Assembly: GCA_030549335.1 (NCBI GenBank)
Contig: CM060198.1
Span: 62,537,378 to 62,601,377 of the forward strand
Reading direction: 5' to 3'
Source of the DNA: Pontederia crassipes
Taxonomy: Eukaryota; Streptophyta; Magnoliopsida; Commelinales; Pontederiaceae
Length of the DNA: 64,000 nucleotides
Within the stretch, counting starts at the first letter, position 1. Each line of letters opens with the position of its first letter. A model generated the notes under the pieces. That model searched no databases. It worked only from the letters and a program-made list of their open reading frames with translations, and was not told the DNA's origin. The position numbers and the translations under genes were made by a program. Positions 47,389-63,262 of the stretch are shown piece by piece.

Positions 47389-48446
47389 GTTTGAGTCGTT
47401 CATGACACAACAAGGATATAATAAGACAAGATCAGATTATTATGGCTTTGTGAAATATTTTTCACATGATGATTTTATTATCATGTTGTTATGTGTTGAT
47501 GACATGCTTATTGTAGGTCAGGATAAAAGCAAGATTGACAAGTTAAAGCAGAAGCTGAGTCAATGTTTTTTTGTGAAAGACCTAGGTGCAGCAAAGAATA
47601 TTCTTGGTATGAAGATCACTCGTGACTGAGAGCAGCGCAAGCTATTGTTATCCCAAGAAACGTACATCGATAAAGTCTTTGAGAGGTTCAACATGAAGAA
47701 CACAAAGACAGTTACATTGCCACTTGTAGGTCACTTCAAGTTGAGTTTTAGACAGTGTCCGAAGAGCAAAATCGAGAAGCAGAATATGAAGAACGTCCGA
47801 TATGCATCTGCAGTTGACAGTCTAATGTATGCAACGATTTGCACAAGGCCAGACATAGTATATGCAGTTGGTGTGGTGAGTCGATTCCTATCAAATCTTG
47901 ATAGAGCGCATTGGATGCAGTCAAGTGGATTCTTATATATATTCGAGGCATGTCTAAGATATGTTTATGTTTCAGAAACACTGAGCCAGTGTTGGAAGGA
48001 TTTACTAACTCTAATATGGCAGGAGATATTGATAGTTGAAAGTCAACTTCTGGTTACTTGATGACATTCGCAAGAGCAATAGTCTCATGGCAATCCAAGT
48101 TACAGAAATGTGTTGCACTATCAACGACTGAAGCAGAATATATTACAGCTACTGAAGCAGGCAAAAAAAATTCTATGTATGAGATAATTTCTAAGGGATT
48201 TAGGTTTGACGTAGGATAAGTACATTATCCACTGTGATAATCAGAGTGCGATAAGTTCAAGCATATTGATGTCCGATATCATTGGATTCGTGATGACGAA
48301 GAAGAAAAAATTCTGTCTTCCAAAGATTCATACTGACAAGAATACGTCAGATATGATGACGAAACATCTACCGAGAGAGAAGACCGAATTCTGCAGGGAG
48401 CATGCAGCCTTGGTGGATTTCTTCGCATAAACAAGAAGGGAAAGTT

Positions 48447-49127
48447 TGTTGGTTTTCTTGCCTATGCGAGTCGAAATAGGAGTCTGACAAAGAGTAGAAA
48501 AAAAGAAAAGAAAAATCTGTCCGATGAAAATGAATCTGAGGCAGAGAAGAAAATCTTATTGGCATGAAATCAATGTGAGACGAAGAAGATTTCGAATTCA
48601 TGGAGAGCTCGTCATGTATTGAAGCTATAAAAGGAGTTCAACAAAACTCAAGATGGCATACGCAACAGTAAGTTACAACCACCGAGAGAAAGAAAAAGAG
48701 AAAAGAGAGAAGAAAATTTCGAGGTTCAATTCGGGAACGAGTTCTTATCATTCTCAACGAAACTTCAAGTATTACTTCTCAGCAGCCTTCTCATCTATTC
48801 CTCATATTCCAGTGAGATCATTCTGACTTCTATCCTCAATTCCGAGAGATATTTATTCTGTGGCATCCAAGATTAATTCTTGAAATTATTATTGTATTTC
48901 TCTGCGTAGTTCAGAGAAAATATTTTGTAACATACTATTATTTCATAGTGGAAGAATTGCTCTTTGCTCCCATGGTTTTTCCTCTCAGGTTGAGAGGTTT
49001 TTCATGTTAATCCTTTGTGTTTTTTATTTAATTTAATTTTTTATATTATTGTCATCATCCCATTATTATTGTGCGTATTAAAAAAAGAAAAAAATTTCGC
49101 AACTATTAATTCAGTCTTTTTCTAACA
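48447..49127 (+). repeat. 3' LTR of the outer Copia element
   Basis: 681 bp, beginning TGTTGGTTTTC and ending TCTAACA. It retains CTATAAAAGGAG near 48626, missing from the 5' copy. It is followed by GTAAT, the near-match of the 5-bp flank GTAGT left of the element. Confidence 0.93.
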
Positions 49128-50203
49128 GTAATTAACATTGTTAGCAACTATTTTAGCTTGAATTGCTGCCTAGATATATTTGTGTGCCAGTTAAATCAGT
49201 TAATAGCCATTGAAGAACTCAAGGTTACTCTCATAATCTGACCAATGAACATCCATCATATAAAATCCAAGCAAAATCAGAAAACGTACTTCGATTTCTG
49301 GATTAAGAAAAGGTTACTCTCATTATCTGATTAATGAATTGAACAATCATAAAGCAAAATCAGAAAACATACATAAGGTTACTCTCATAATCGTATTTTG
49401 GACGGGAATCAGAAAACATAGTTCCTGTATATGTAGACCAATAACCAACTAGCCGAGAGGTTTTGATTTCTCAAATAAGAAAAGGATAATGTAAACACTT
49501 TTCCTCATCTTTTTCTTCTCGGGTGTTGATAAAACATTATTTTACAGTCGAGAAAAAGGAAAGAGAGCAAGTACGTCCATCTAAATTGCTGTTGAGCAAG
49601 GGACAGCGTCAACATCTAAATTATTTAGCTTGATTTTTTAGGTGACAGCGTCAACATTTTTGTATTTAGCTTGATTTTTTAGGTGACAGCGTCAATATTT
49701 TTGTAAGGTATACAACATAAGATGTGCTGGAGTTGGCGAATATTTCGTGACTTCTTATTTTTCATTTCGAATTCGTCCACGTGAGTTTAGAGAAATTTAG
49801 GTATTATCTAATTATCTGTGCTGCTAGCGTATTGACAAAAGGGAGGAGGTTCGGGGGGCACCGCCTCCCTACGGGTTGATGAGCGGGCGGGAGTTCGAGG
49901 GCAGCATTCTCGAAATCTAAACGAGTTTGAACTTTTGTTTAGTCGGCCCGTGTGATGCGGATTAGGTTTTTTCTCTATTTTGTTCGAGTTTTGAACTCGT
50001 TTTGGAGAGACATATTTATAACTTATTTTTAGATGTAATTCATGTGACGACTGCAAACTAAAAAAATATAGTGAAATTTTTTTACAGGACGTAATCCTAA
50101 TTTTAAGAATGAACCTAAATAAATTGCACTTCTAATTTTTTCTACCATTCTCTTTGTGATATTTTATTCTCGTTTTCGATTTTTCCCATATCTAAGATTT
50201 TAC
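49128..50203. other. Intergenic region with a small triplication
   Basis: AT-rich. At about 49600-49700 the phrase ACAGCGTCAACAT..TTAGCTTGATTTTTTAGGTG occurs nearly three times with a period of roughly 42 bp. The frame at 49808-50056 on minus matches nothing I know. No gene is supported. Confidence 0.45.
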
Positions 50204-50938
50204 CTTATGCCATGACCTGGACCGCATGTTATATCGCTCACGGTAACTTTCTTGGAACCAGGTCCGAGTGATACACAATCATCTCTGCAACCAAGGGTTA
50301 AAGAAAAAACTTATCCACACACGAAAAGGTTAACCAAATCGAAATAATCAATTCTTAAAAATTATAAAGTCAGACTTTGATTAAAAATTAGGTTGATTTT
50401 TTGAAGTAATTAAAATTATTCATTTAAATTAGGACTCTTAATAAATAAAAATCGAAAGGGCACGATCAGATCAAATATATTTTTAAAATATTATAATTGA
50501 AATCTTATTTTAATAAAGTTCGTATAAAATTCACTGTGGTATTTTGAATTACAATGTGATAATATATTAGCTTAGTTTATTTGCATAAAGAAGTTAAACT
50601 TAGAGTTAAATTTTAATTTTGTAAAATATCGAATGCAATGTACTTCACATTTATATGTTATTATTATTTTAAAGTAGAACTCCGAATTAAAAAAAAATTG
50701 ATATCACCTAGGTAGATTTTTTTACGAAATTTTTTATAATTATATTTTTATATTTTAAAAAGATACCTAAAATTTAAAGGACGATTTTATTCCGTCCTGA
50801 AAAACGTGGGATTCGAACCAATTTCACTCCTACCAAATAATAATAATAATAATAATTATTATTATTATTATAATACAAGCACCAGGGACTGCATCCATGC
50901 ACGCATTCGTTGATATTTGAGCAATTTGATATATGGAT

Positions 50939-50940
<2 letters not shown>

Positions 50941-50985
<45 letters not shown>
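50941..50985. repeat. (TA)n microsatellite in the GH28 pseudogene
   Basis: About 22 TA units between the exon-5-like and exon-7-like pieces. A short AAT/ATT tract (50836-50871) lies nearby. Confidence 0.95.
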
Positions 50986-50989
<4 letters not shown>

Positions 50990-51165
50990 CAGCATAGTAT
51001 AAGTATGAATAAATAATATATGGGGCGAAACTCGAAATATAGTACTTACATTAGGCGCAATTTTACATTCCTGCAGGATGAGACGAGAAAAAAAATGAGG
51101 TTATGTAACAAAGATTAAGAAACAAAATCATCATATATAGTTTAAAGAAATCAAAGCCTATTTTA

Positions 51166-51167
<2 letters not shown>

Positions 51168-51203
<36 letters not shown>
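51168..51203. repeat. (TA)n microsatellite next to the exon-4-like piece
   Basis: About 17 TA units. On minus they start roughly 25 nt after the exon-4-like piece, resembling the donor-proximal repeats of the intact gene. Confidence 0.95.
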
Positions 51204-51205
<2 letters not shown>

Positions 51206-51327
51206 ATAGATATGATTCTTACGCCATCTTATTTGCATTTCCAATATTCGTGGCCTTGACCGTCGATCTGGCCGGATCCATCAATCCTCTGTCCGGTTAA
51301 GTTTATGAATAGCATCCAGTGTTCAAA

Positions 51328-52771
51328 ATTTTCCATTAACTAATATCACTTTTGGGGTATTTTCATTTTCATTTAATTTGCTTCTTCCACCAAAAGGCAA
51401 ATTTACCCAAAAGATGGTTATACTTTTTAGGACATTTCAATGTTTCCTTCTCTATTGACAAAGGACAAATTTGTTCCCAAGATTTCTTTAAGATCATTTT
51501 GGTATTTTATTTTTTTGTCAATCATAATTTTGGTAATATTATTAATTATATGTAAATGAAACTAAGAGAACTAATATAATGATTTAATTAGTTTTTTTAT
51601 AATTTTAACACTATATATTATCATCATAAAAATAAATAGTTATATTATTACAAATATGTATTTTATCATTTAATAATTATTTTGTGATTTTATTTTTATA
51701 GAACCACTTGGAGTGAATTGATGTTATAAAAATATTTTCAATAAGATAAACACCCCTAAAACTCTCTTCTTCCTCATTCCGCCCACTTTCCAGCAGCTAT
51801 CCATTTTCCAAAACCTTCTTCTTTTCTCTCCATTCGACTACTGCTTTGTTCCCATCTTGGAGCTACAACAATGTTGCTCTAGGTGAGCTCATCTTGGAGG
51901 AGAGGAAGAAGGGGAGGCAGCCAACTAAAGAGGAGAGCATCATTGGAAGAAAAGGAGGGGTAGGAGAAGGAGAAATTCCTTATTTGATATTCAGTTATGT
52001 TATTTTATTAAGTCTTCCACACTCATTTTGATTAATGTCATTTTAAAATCAAATGATAGTTATATTTTCTTCAACAGTTATGTCTTCATTTTTGTTAATC
52101 AGTCAAAATCTTATTTTAATCAAAATATTATATACGTAAATTATGTCATATGATGTTTCCAGAGTGTATTCGGTCGCGTGGTGGGATGTTACAGCACATA
52201 TTGCCAATGTCTGGCTCGTGGCGATGATGTTCAAGCTGCACATGCATGAGTCTCCAGGGATTTGCCTGCCTGTTGTCAATTTTAATAGTGGCGCATAATT
52301 CGCTAAAATTCATTTTTCTGATAATGAAAAAGAAAAGAAAGAATACAAAGGTGTGTAACAAAAGAGTAAAAGGTTTGATAAAGTCTTTAGTTTCGATTTA
52401 TTTCATGTTTCGAGATGATCCTGTTAAATATACTATGACCCTTATACCAAATGCTTTAGCAATCAAGCCACAAATTTAAGGGGAAAACGTGGATATGAGT
52501 AAATTTACATTTTAAAAAAAATCAAATACCTCTCTTGATTGAGATATATTAGTAATCACGCCACAAATTTAAGAATGTTTTAATATAATATTCTAACCTG
52601 TAATCGCCTTAGTTTGTTAGACTACAATTGTAGGTTAACCAAGTTCAAGCAACATATATGCTTAGTTGGCAACAAGCGTCAAAATAAAAGGTTTTATTGA
52701 TGCCTTCAATTTATCAGGAGCCATGAATGAAATTAAAAAAGCGTCTCTCTCTCTCTCTCTCTGTTATGGAC
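51328..52771. other. Intergenic region between GH28 copies
   Basis: AT-rich. At 51770-52000 a purine-rich, leader-like stretch (GGAGGAGAGGAAGAAGGGGAGG) has no recognised product. The right end, including a (CT)n tract at 52744-52762, should be the 3' untranslated region of the GH28 gene. Confidence 0.4.
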
Positions 52772-56044
<3,273 letters not shown>

Positions 56045-56890
56045 GGTATTGACCTAATGAGTTATTTGTTGCTGTATACGGACGTCAACGTACAATGCAA
56101 GGTCTTATATATAGAAAGAGAGGTAAGAGAGACATGTGCCTAATGCATGGGGAGGGTATAAAGTTAATTGTCCTCTATCAATTCCTATCCTAAGCACTTA
56201 TTTGACTATTGAGGAGGGACATGCAGGGACACGACTAGAGATATATACTAAATAAATGTTGTGAATTAATAATAAGACAATTGTACAAAGTCCAAGACTC
56301 CAAGTGCAACTTCACTCCAACCGTTTGGTTGCAGAATTTGATGCTCCTATAATAAGGTTAGTGTGTGTAAAAATAATAATTTTCTTGTACAATTTTTATC
56401 GTTGAAATTAGAAGATGTTAAATTAGTGTTTGGTTGAAATAAGAACAAAAGTAATGATTATAAATAAAAATAGGATAATTATATAGTAGTAAATTTTAGT
56501 TACAATAACATATTATCTTAGTTATCATGCTTAGACCATTTTTATATAATATATCAATAAGTACATAGATGCCATTAAATTAACATAATACATAATTAAT
56601 TATTATATTATTATGCTAATCCAAAGTTCAAGAAATAAATTATTATGAAAATAAAATAAAAAGGTGTAATATCCTTAGTAATATTTGTTTTGAAAATATA
56701 TTATCACTAAATAACAATATAATAATTAATTAAAATTTATATAATTAAACACTTTCTTATTTAGTTTTTTTTAAGAGTGGAACAAACAAGTTCTTGCTTC
56801 AAGCACAAACATATTTGCCCTCACTTTTTCAACTTTCAACGTAAAATAAGTGGCTCACAAGAATAAATGAGTTTGCCTCCTCTTAGTTCT
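56045..56890. other. Upstream region of the GH28 gene
   Basis: Presumed promoter and leader: on minus, CTATATATAAGAC at about 56104-56116 is a good TATA box roughly 60-70 bp upstream of the ATG. Further right the DNA is AT-rich without coding. A tissue-specific element cannot be named. Confidence 0.5.
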
Positions 56891-56989
56891 TGTTCCTACG
56901 GTGTTTTGGATACATTTTGGATGCATGCACAAGAACAATGCCCTAATTCCAACTTTGTTCTTACACCAACAACCCCATAAAAGTGCCAC

Positions 56990-57450
56990 CTCGCTCCCAC
57001 CCCCCAATAGTCGATCTTTAGCTCGACGGGAGGCACCGAGAGCTTGTTGGATTATTCTCAACTTAATGATGGGATCCAAAAAGATGAGTGGTGTTAGAAT
57101 TATAGTTTGGAATTCTAATGATATATTCTCTGTGTAGGTGCCTTGCATCATTATGAGACTTCTCCTTTGGAAGTTGAAGCATGGAGCTTGAAGTGCAAGC
57201 GCCATAGATGTGGATTCCTAAACCTAAATTACATATGTAGCGAATCAGATTCCCAACCGGTGGTCAACATCTTGAAAAGAGAAACTTGGTGTCCTTCGAG
57301 ACTTTCATAGCATTAAGACATTTGGATGATGGTCCTTGATTTTGAAGATTTTGAGATTAGGCATATATATGGTGAACTTAATCGAGTGCCAACTTTTTTT
57401 GGCTTGGGCTAGAAATGGTTCATTTTGGTATGATGATCTTCCTCATGACT
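56990..57450 (+). pseudogene. RNase H-like (RVT_3) domain remnant, L1 LINE or related
   Basis: Across two or three frames on plus one can read MMGSKKMSGVRIIVWNSND, then EVEAWSLKCKRHRCGF, YICSESDSQPVVNILKRE and DFEDFEIRHIYGELNRV. This is the order of the plant RNase H-like domain (G-x2-RN, EAxAL, ESDS-x2-VV, HIxREANxVAD). Stops and frameshifts are frequent. The domain occurs at the end of L1-type LINEs and in host pseudogenes; no reverse transcriptase part was seen next to it. Confidence 0.6.
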
Positions 57451-60400
57451 TATCAAATATATCGTATGTATGGGACAATCAGCTAACTAATATAAAGTAA
57501 TATTTTCTTTCTAAAAAGTGCAAATTTTCTACAATGCATATGACACTTAATAGTTTTAGTAATCAACTGTTTCTTTCACCTTGACTAAATTAATATAAAC
57601 AGAAGACTTAACTATGATGATTCTAGTATGAAAAAATGAATTTTATGATATTAAATGACTTATGAGTCATGAGCTTACATTTGCATATGGTTCTTTTACC
57701 AATACCAATCATTAGGCAATTATTAATGTATATCCATTTGAATATTAATTATGAGAGTGGGTACCATCTATCTCATCATAGTCGTCTACTTATCATGTAT
57801 AGACTCATATATATAGAAAAATGTTATGAGTATGAAATACTCGGTAAGTAAGCATGCTATATATAAGGTAAAATCCAATTTTGTCCCCTCCTAAATTAAG
57901 CTAAATGTAATTTAAAACCATATTTATTATACACATTTTATTATTTGTTATTTCTAAAATATTTTTTCCCTCTCTCAATCCTTGTGTAAAAGGTAATCAA
58001 ATGCACAAATTGAAAGGAATAAAAAATCATTAGTTGAGAACATATAAATAATAAATATTTTAGCACTTCATAAATATGGATCAAACAATAATAATCAACT
58101 TTATCAATGTATAGAAATTAACAACTATCAATGACTTAAATTAATAACAATTAATAGTCTCCATAATCAATTATCAATTTGTTATCGATTTCAATTTAAT
58201 TCAGTGATAGTATCAATTCATTTCAATATCAATTGGTTTCAATTTTTCATTATCAATTACATGATATCTATCAATTACCAATGAATATCAATCATGATCA
58301 ATTATCAATTATTAATGTTCAAGATATTATCGAATGTTCACAAACAATTTTAGTCCCCATTAACTATTATTCACCAATCATAATGATCAATTGAATACAA
58401 TTATAAATTCTAGTAATATTTATCATTAACTATAGAGGATACAATCAATTATCATTAATTATTATAAGTTATCCATCAACCATAATGACTAGCTACTTCA
58501 ATCATTAAGACTACTTGCGATTATTCTTTAATTGTTATGAGTTATCAATTGCCAATGCATTCTTAAGTGTTCTCAATAAAAAATAAAAGTCTCAATTGTT
58601 AATTGTTTAATGATCAATTAATTAATGTGGCCTAATAATCAATAAAAAAGTCTCCATATATCATAATGGTTTCCATTGCCCATAATGATTTTCATCGATC
58701 ACAAAGACCTCAAATTCTAAAGAACTCAGTTATCAATCTCTTGCTAATGACCCACAATTTTCAAGACTATAAATTATATAATTTTATCCATAATTTATCC
58801 ATGCGATGTAGGACAAAAGTATACAAGTCTATATTGACATAAATGATGAACTGTTCCACTAGATACTTGTTAAATATCATGACTTGCGAGAAGTTGTCAT
58901 GACTTCCGAGGATCGATCGAGTTATATGTCATTGTCGCACCTTATTCATGAGTTACCACACATTGTCTATGCAAGAGGAAAGAGAACTAAAGAGAGGAAG
59001 GGCCTATTTATATGAATCAATTAGATATCTAATTCTACTTAAAACTCTTAAATCAATTCTAATTGAGAATATTAAATTAATCCCTTACTCAAACTCCTAT
59101 ATATATTGTTTATTTTCTTTTTTAATTCCATTTATTATCTCATATTGTCTTTGTTTTTAGAATTAATTAAACATTATTATTTTATTTAATGAAATATTAT
59201 AAGCTTAGAACTCTTAAATTATATCCTAATTGGGAGTGGTTTTATTGATGCATGCAAAAAATTCATCATATAATTAGTTTTGCGTTTAATCTTATTTCAA
59301 TTCATTTTCTAAAGTATACATCATTTATGAGTTTATTTGCTTTAGTTTTATAAAATAAAAATCTACTTAAGTTTTGTATTTTATTAATATTTAACTAATT
59401 TAGTGTTCAAAAGAAAATTGATAAATTTTCATCAAATCAATGACTTTCAGAATTAAACCAACTATTAATTGTTATCAATCATAAGATATTTTTTAGAATA
59501 TATTCTCAAGAAAATGTAAACTTGATTTTTAAATATAATTTTAATATGTCTAAAAATATTTTTCGAGTTTTTTAATATGACCTAATTGCAATATATGTTC
59601 TAATTTTCTTATTTTTCATTGTATAATATTTTACTTCAAAATAAATTCGTTATGATATATCGAAATAAACCAAAGGAGAAATATAATTAATTATGTTAAT
59701 TGTCATTATCCCAATATTTCTAAGTTTTATGATTCATTGTTGCACTAGCATCAAGAGAACTTGTAAAATTTTTTATTTCTAAGTGTTTTTACATTTTTTT
59801 GTTTCATATGCTAATTACTAAATTAAAATAATATTCTATTTAATGGCTTAATTTTATTCTAGTATCACTACTATTAATAAAATTATCAGTGCTATATGTC
59901 GGCTTTGTATTAAATGGAATACATTATCACAACTATTAAAGCATCATCTTTTTACAGTTCTAAATCATAAATAATTTATCATCTCCCTTTTTATCTAATA
60001 AAGTCCTTCAGTCCCTTTTTGCATTATTATATTATTCATTCTTTGCTAATTTTGTGATGCTTGATTTATATATGAATATCTTAGTCCCAATTAAATTGAG
60101 ACAAGCTCTTAAATTAGTTAGATGCTAGAATGAGAAAAATATATTGACCATTCATAACATATATAATTTCAAATCATTGTTATAAAAAAATATCAAAATT
60201 TGAAAAAATAGACTTTAAATAATATCTTCAATCCTGCATAGCGCAGTTTTGTTCCCTAGTTATTTATGATTTGGGAGTCCCAAATCTTCCTAATAAAGTC
60301 CATGGCAAGTTGTTGTTGATTTTGTAATTATAGAGTTAATCATATTGATGTTGAATAGTCTTTTTTATTTGTTGACATAGACTTAATATCACATGTTTAA

Positions 60401-61760
60401 TCTTCCAATGAATCATAATTTAATGTATGTTAGTTTCAAAATCTTTGTTTGATGTGAGCTTTGGGATTCAACTACTTTTATCACTTCAATTAATTATTTA
60501 AAAGTTGCAGTGTATACGATTGTTACATGAAAACTTCAAGTTAATTTGTGCATTTTTTAACAAATTATTGTTAGTTATATAAAATGCAAAATAACTTACA
60601 TCAATTTGGAGTCTTTTATTGAAACGTAAGTGGCTTGACAACTTATTTTACGGTAAGAATACAAAAGTATATATGGATGTCTGCTAACTATATATAACCG
60701 AAAAAACTAATCAAATATTATAACAAAAAAAAACATAGTTTAAATGTTTATTTAAGCTAAACTTCATTCTGATTTGTGAAGGTAATGCACAATTTATTTC
60801 CTGTGAAGATTAAGTTAATGGATAATTTTGGTGTTCATGATCGGATAAAGTTAGAAACCTACTTGAATTCTTCATACCATTGGTGTATGGAAATTGCATG
60901 ACATTATGATTTTGAATAATTTACGGATTAAGATCAGTGTTCAGGCTAAATATAACTACTATTGTTAATATAAGTATATACACGCCCTAGCCTATTCTTT
61001 CCCTTTATCTCTCCTCAACTTTCCTACTCTTAGGCTGCATTTGGAAACGAAATCGTAGTTCATCCTAAATTTTAAGTTGAATTGACATATTAATTCGAGG
61101 TGTATTAGGATGGAGTGGAACGTAATGATGAACTAGGGAGTTGATGTGATAAGAAAAAAATTGATTTGATGGAAAAAAGTTGATGTGATGGATGAATTTT
61201 TTTATGAGTTTTGATTAAAAAATAATTATTATAATTACAAAGTATAATTATATTATTAATAAAATTAAAATAAAAAAATTATTATGGAAAACATTTTGTT
61301 AAAAAATACAGTATTCAAATAAAAAATCATTTAAAAAATAATTATAATTAACGAAATATCAATTTTTTTAAAAAATAATAAGGAATAAATAATATTATAT
61401 TATATATAAGAAATAAAATATTTTGTAAGGGTGTGTGAGAAAAAATAAGATAAGAAAAGAAAAAACAAAACAAAAAAAACGTCATGGCAAAACAAAAGTG
61501 GACACGTTGCAAAAAAAGTGGACACCTTCTATAAACTCACGATTCCTCTAACCGCATTTGACGAAAGTGGAACCGGCCCCGGTTCCATTGCCAAATGGAT
61601 CTTTAATGTCTTTTTCTATATGGTGCAATCTGCCTACTTTTCTCTCCCTTCCTAACTCCAAGAACGTGTCCTGGAGTTTTTTCGAGGGCCGCCGAGTTAT
61701 CGTACTTTCTTCTTTTTTTCTCTTTTCAACTCACATTTGTATTTAGTTTATTTTTAAAGT
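57451..61760. other. Gene-free AT-rich region
   Basis: No credible coding sequence on either strand. 58090-58700 is dense in ATCAATT/AATTATCA words (listed separately). 59160-61000 is AT-rich and anonymous. At about 61031 TAGGCTGCATTTGGAAACG recalls a MITE end but no partner was found. 61200-61440 is almost pure A and T. Confidence 0.45.
58090..58700. repeat. Cryptically repetitive ATCAATT-rich block
   Basis: ATCAAT, TATCAATT and their complement recur every 10-30 bp over about 600 bp, with no fixed period, in AT-rich DNA. No coding potential. It may have expanded from a simple repeat that later diverged. Confidence 0.6.
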
Positions 61761-62267
61761 GTGATAGTGGTAGTTTTGTAATTCTGCACTCCAGAAAAAT
61801 GCACTCCCTTGGCTTGTTCTTCACATCACACGTCGCAAATCTACCACCCAAACCTGCGGTATAGTAGGGGAGATCCGCTAGTGCTCCTCCGAAATTTTGT
61901 AATCATTCTTATTTATTCAACAAAGATTTTGAGCTTTCCAAAATCCAGCATTGTACCTCGAGCGTGGGGTGGCAACCCACAAAAGTGTCGCAAAGCGTCC
62001 CAAGCGATCGAGCATCCCGTCGACGTGCCCGTTTGCTCAGAAATGCCTCTACCGAAGTGGCCGCTGGGAAACAAGCATCCCAAAACTGTGGCATTCGAGA
62101 AAGTGGCATAAGCAAACTTATGCAAAGCGCTCAAAAGAGCTTGTCTAGACGTTGGATACATCTAGGCATTGCACGGGTCGATTGAGCGAAAAATGACCCC
62201 GTGACAAGTTGATATCAGAGCAACTTTTCTGAGACTGCTCAAGTTGACATTCGACAATCAAGGAGAA

Positions 62268-63225
62268 ATGACGTCGAACTCGGAGATGATGAATGAACTC
62301 GTCACATCGGAGACGGGCTGCCAAGAGCGAGGGCATGCCCACTCGAAGGACGTCATGACCGCCTTTGAGCAACGCCTCAGCCAGTTTCAATTGGACGTGG
62401 GCGAGATGCAAGACCAACTCGCAACGCATGAGTGGGAGTTGGAGAAGACAGTGGATCTTGCAACGGTGCGGGACGAGATGACGCCATTGTATATGCGGCT
62501 CGAGTTCATGGAGGTGACAATTATGGACATGCGAAAAGACCTTGGACAATGGTCTCTCAAACATGAGGTTCGAGTTGAAGCAAGAGTTCAAGACCATTCG
62601 GTAAGAACTCAAACAACGCTATGGAGATAGGCGATGCCCGATACGTCCGCCCCACATGAGGCAAGAATTGATGTGCCAAATCCGAGGCCCTACAAAGGTG
62701 AGCAGTCGGCAAAAGAGATCAACGACTTTCTGTAGAACGTCCGATGGTATATGGAGGCCTTGGATGTGACTTCATAAGCGAAGATGGTGAAGACCGCATC
62801 CTTCTACTTGCAAGATGCGGTGAGTCTATGGTGGTAGTGTCATTGCGACGATGTGGAACGTGGCAACGTCGATCCCATTAAGAGGTGGGACGATTTCAAG
62901 TGGCAGCTAACAAATTACTTTTGCCCCGCCAAGTCGGGATTGGAGGCCAAGATTGCATTGTTCACCATTTGCCAAAAGGGCACGTTGAAGGACTACGTGA
63001 AAGAGTTCATCGAGCTCCGCCTACAAGAGTACCAGGTGGACGAAGTGAAGGGTTTGAAGCCATGGGCTAGGACAAAGTTGGAGCGACGAGATTGCTCCAA
63101 CCTCCGCTCGCTAGTCGCCGCTGTCGAGTCGCTCGTGGAGTATGTCAAAATGAGGGCCCCATGACCAAAGCCCTCAGACAAGGGCAATGGTGGGGGAGAG
63201 AAGTCAAAGTCGCAAGGAGACAGGC
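62268..63225 (+). pseudogene. Gypsy gag, broken
   Basis: The N-terminal part (62268-62630) is helical (AFEQRLSQFQLDVGEMQ). The retrotransposon gag domain (about 62640-63165) carries PRPYKGEQSAKEINDF, WDDFKWQLTNYFCP and KGTLKDYVKEFIELRLQ, typical of Gypsy gag. Stops interrupt it at about 62733 and 62776, and a frameshift separates the two parts. Confidence 0.8.
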
Positions 63226-63262
63226 AGTATTGTCAAGACAAGGGAAATGAGTACCAAGATAG

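Larger units (their letters stand above)
40009..48425 (+). pseudogene. gag-pol of the outer Copia element, interrupted and inactivated
   Basis: Gag (from ATG 40009: MSVLTGINYSIWKHRMKDYL) and a C-x2-C-type knuckle (KSGHFKEC, about 40700) are followed by a protease whose active site reads LDTVA in place of DSGA. Integrase (about 41280-41840) keeps the H-H-C-C finger, LVHTDV and AERMSRTIEE but has ANNGGEY in place of DNGGEY, losing a catalytic Asp. RT starts near 42520 (YKARLLVKGFSQ), is cut at 42864 by the nested element, resumes at 47389, and has CVDDML for YVDD. RNase H pieces (LSTTEAEY) are near 48120. Frameshifts separate several blocks. Nothing functional is expected. Confidence 0.9.
39337..49127 (+). 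mobile_element. Ty1/Copia LTR retrotransposon, degenerate, split by a nested element
   Basis: The two LTRs start TGTTGGTTTTC and end in AACA (39337-39978 and 48447-49127). A primer-binding site TGATATCAGAGC follows the left LTR and a purine tract AAGAAGGGAAAG precedes the right one. Flanks GTAGT (39332-39336) and GTAAT (49128-49132) are a near-identical 5-bp target duplication. The internal order gag, protease, integrase, reverse transcriptase, RNase H is that of Copia. Without the nested 4.5-kb element and its duplicated target the copy is about 5.3 kb, a normal Copia size. Many stops and frameshifts are present. Confidence 0.95.
50204..51327 (-). pseudogene. Tandem GH28 polygalacturonase pseudogene (exons 4, 5 and 7 remain)
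   Basis: Three pieces match the intact gene at 52772-56044 in order and strand. An exon-4-like piece (about 51225-51327) reads WMLFINLTGQRIDGSGQIDG and ends with a stop. An exon-5-like piece at 51050-51070 is exactly 21 bp and keeps both splice sites (ECKIAPN). An exon-7-like piece at 50204-50284 keeps VSDITCGPGHGIR and its splice borders but is 1 bp shorter than its functional counterpart, a frameshift. Exon 6, with the NTD motif, is absent between them, and exons 1-3 and 8-10 were not seen. TA repeats lie near the pieces, as in the intact gene. Confidence 0.88.

Noticed and set aside
61031-61060. MITE-like end TAGGCTGCATTTGGAAACG
   Set aside because: No matching inverted end or target duplication found within about 500 bp.
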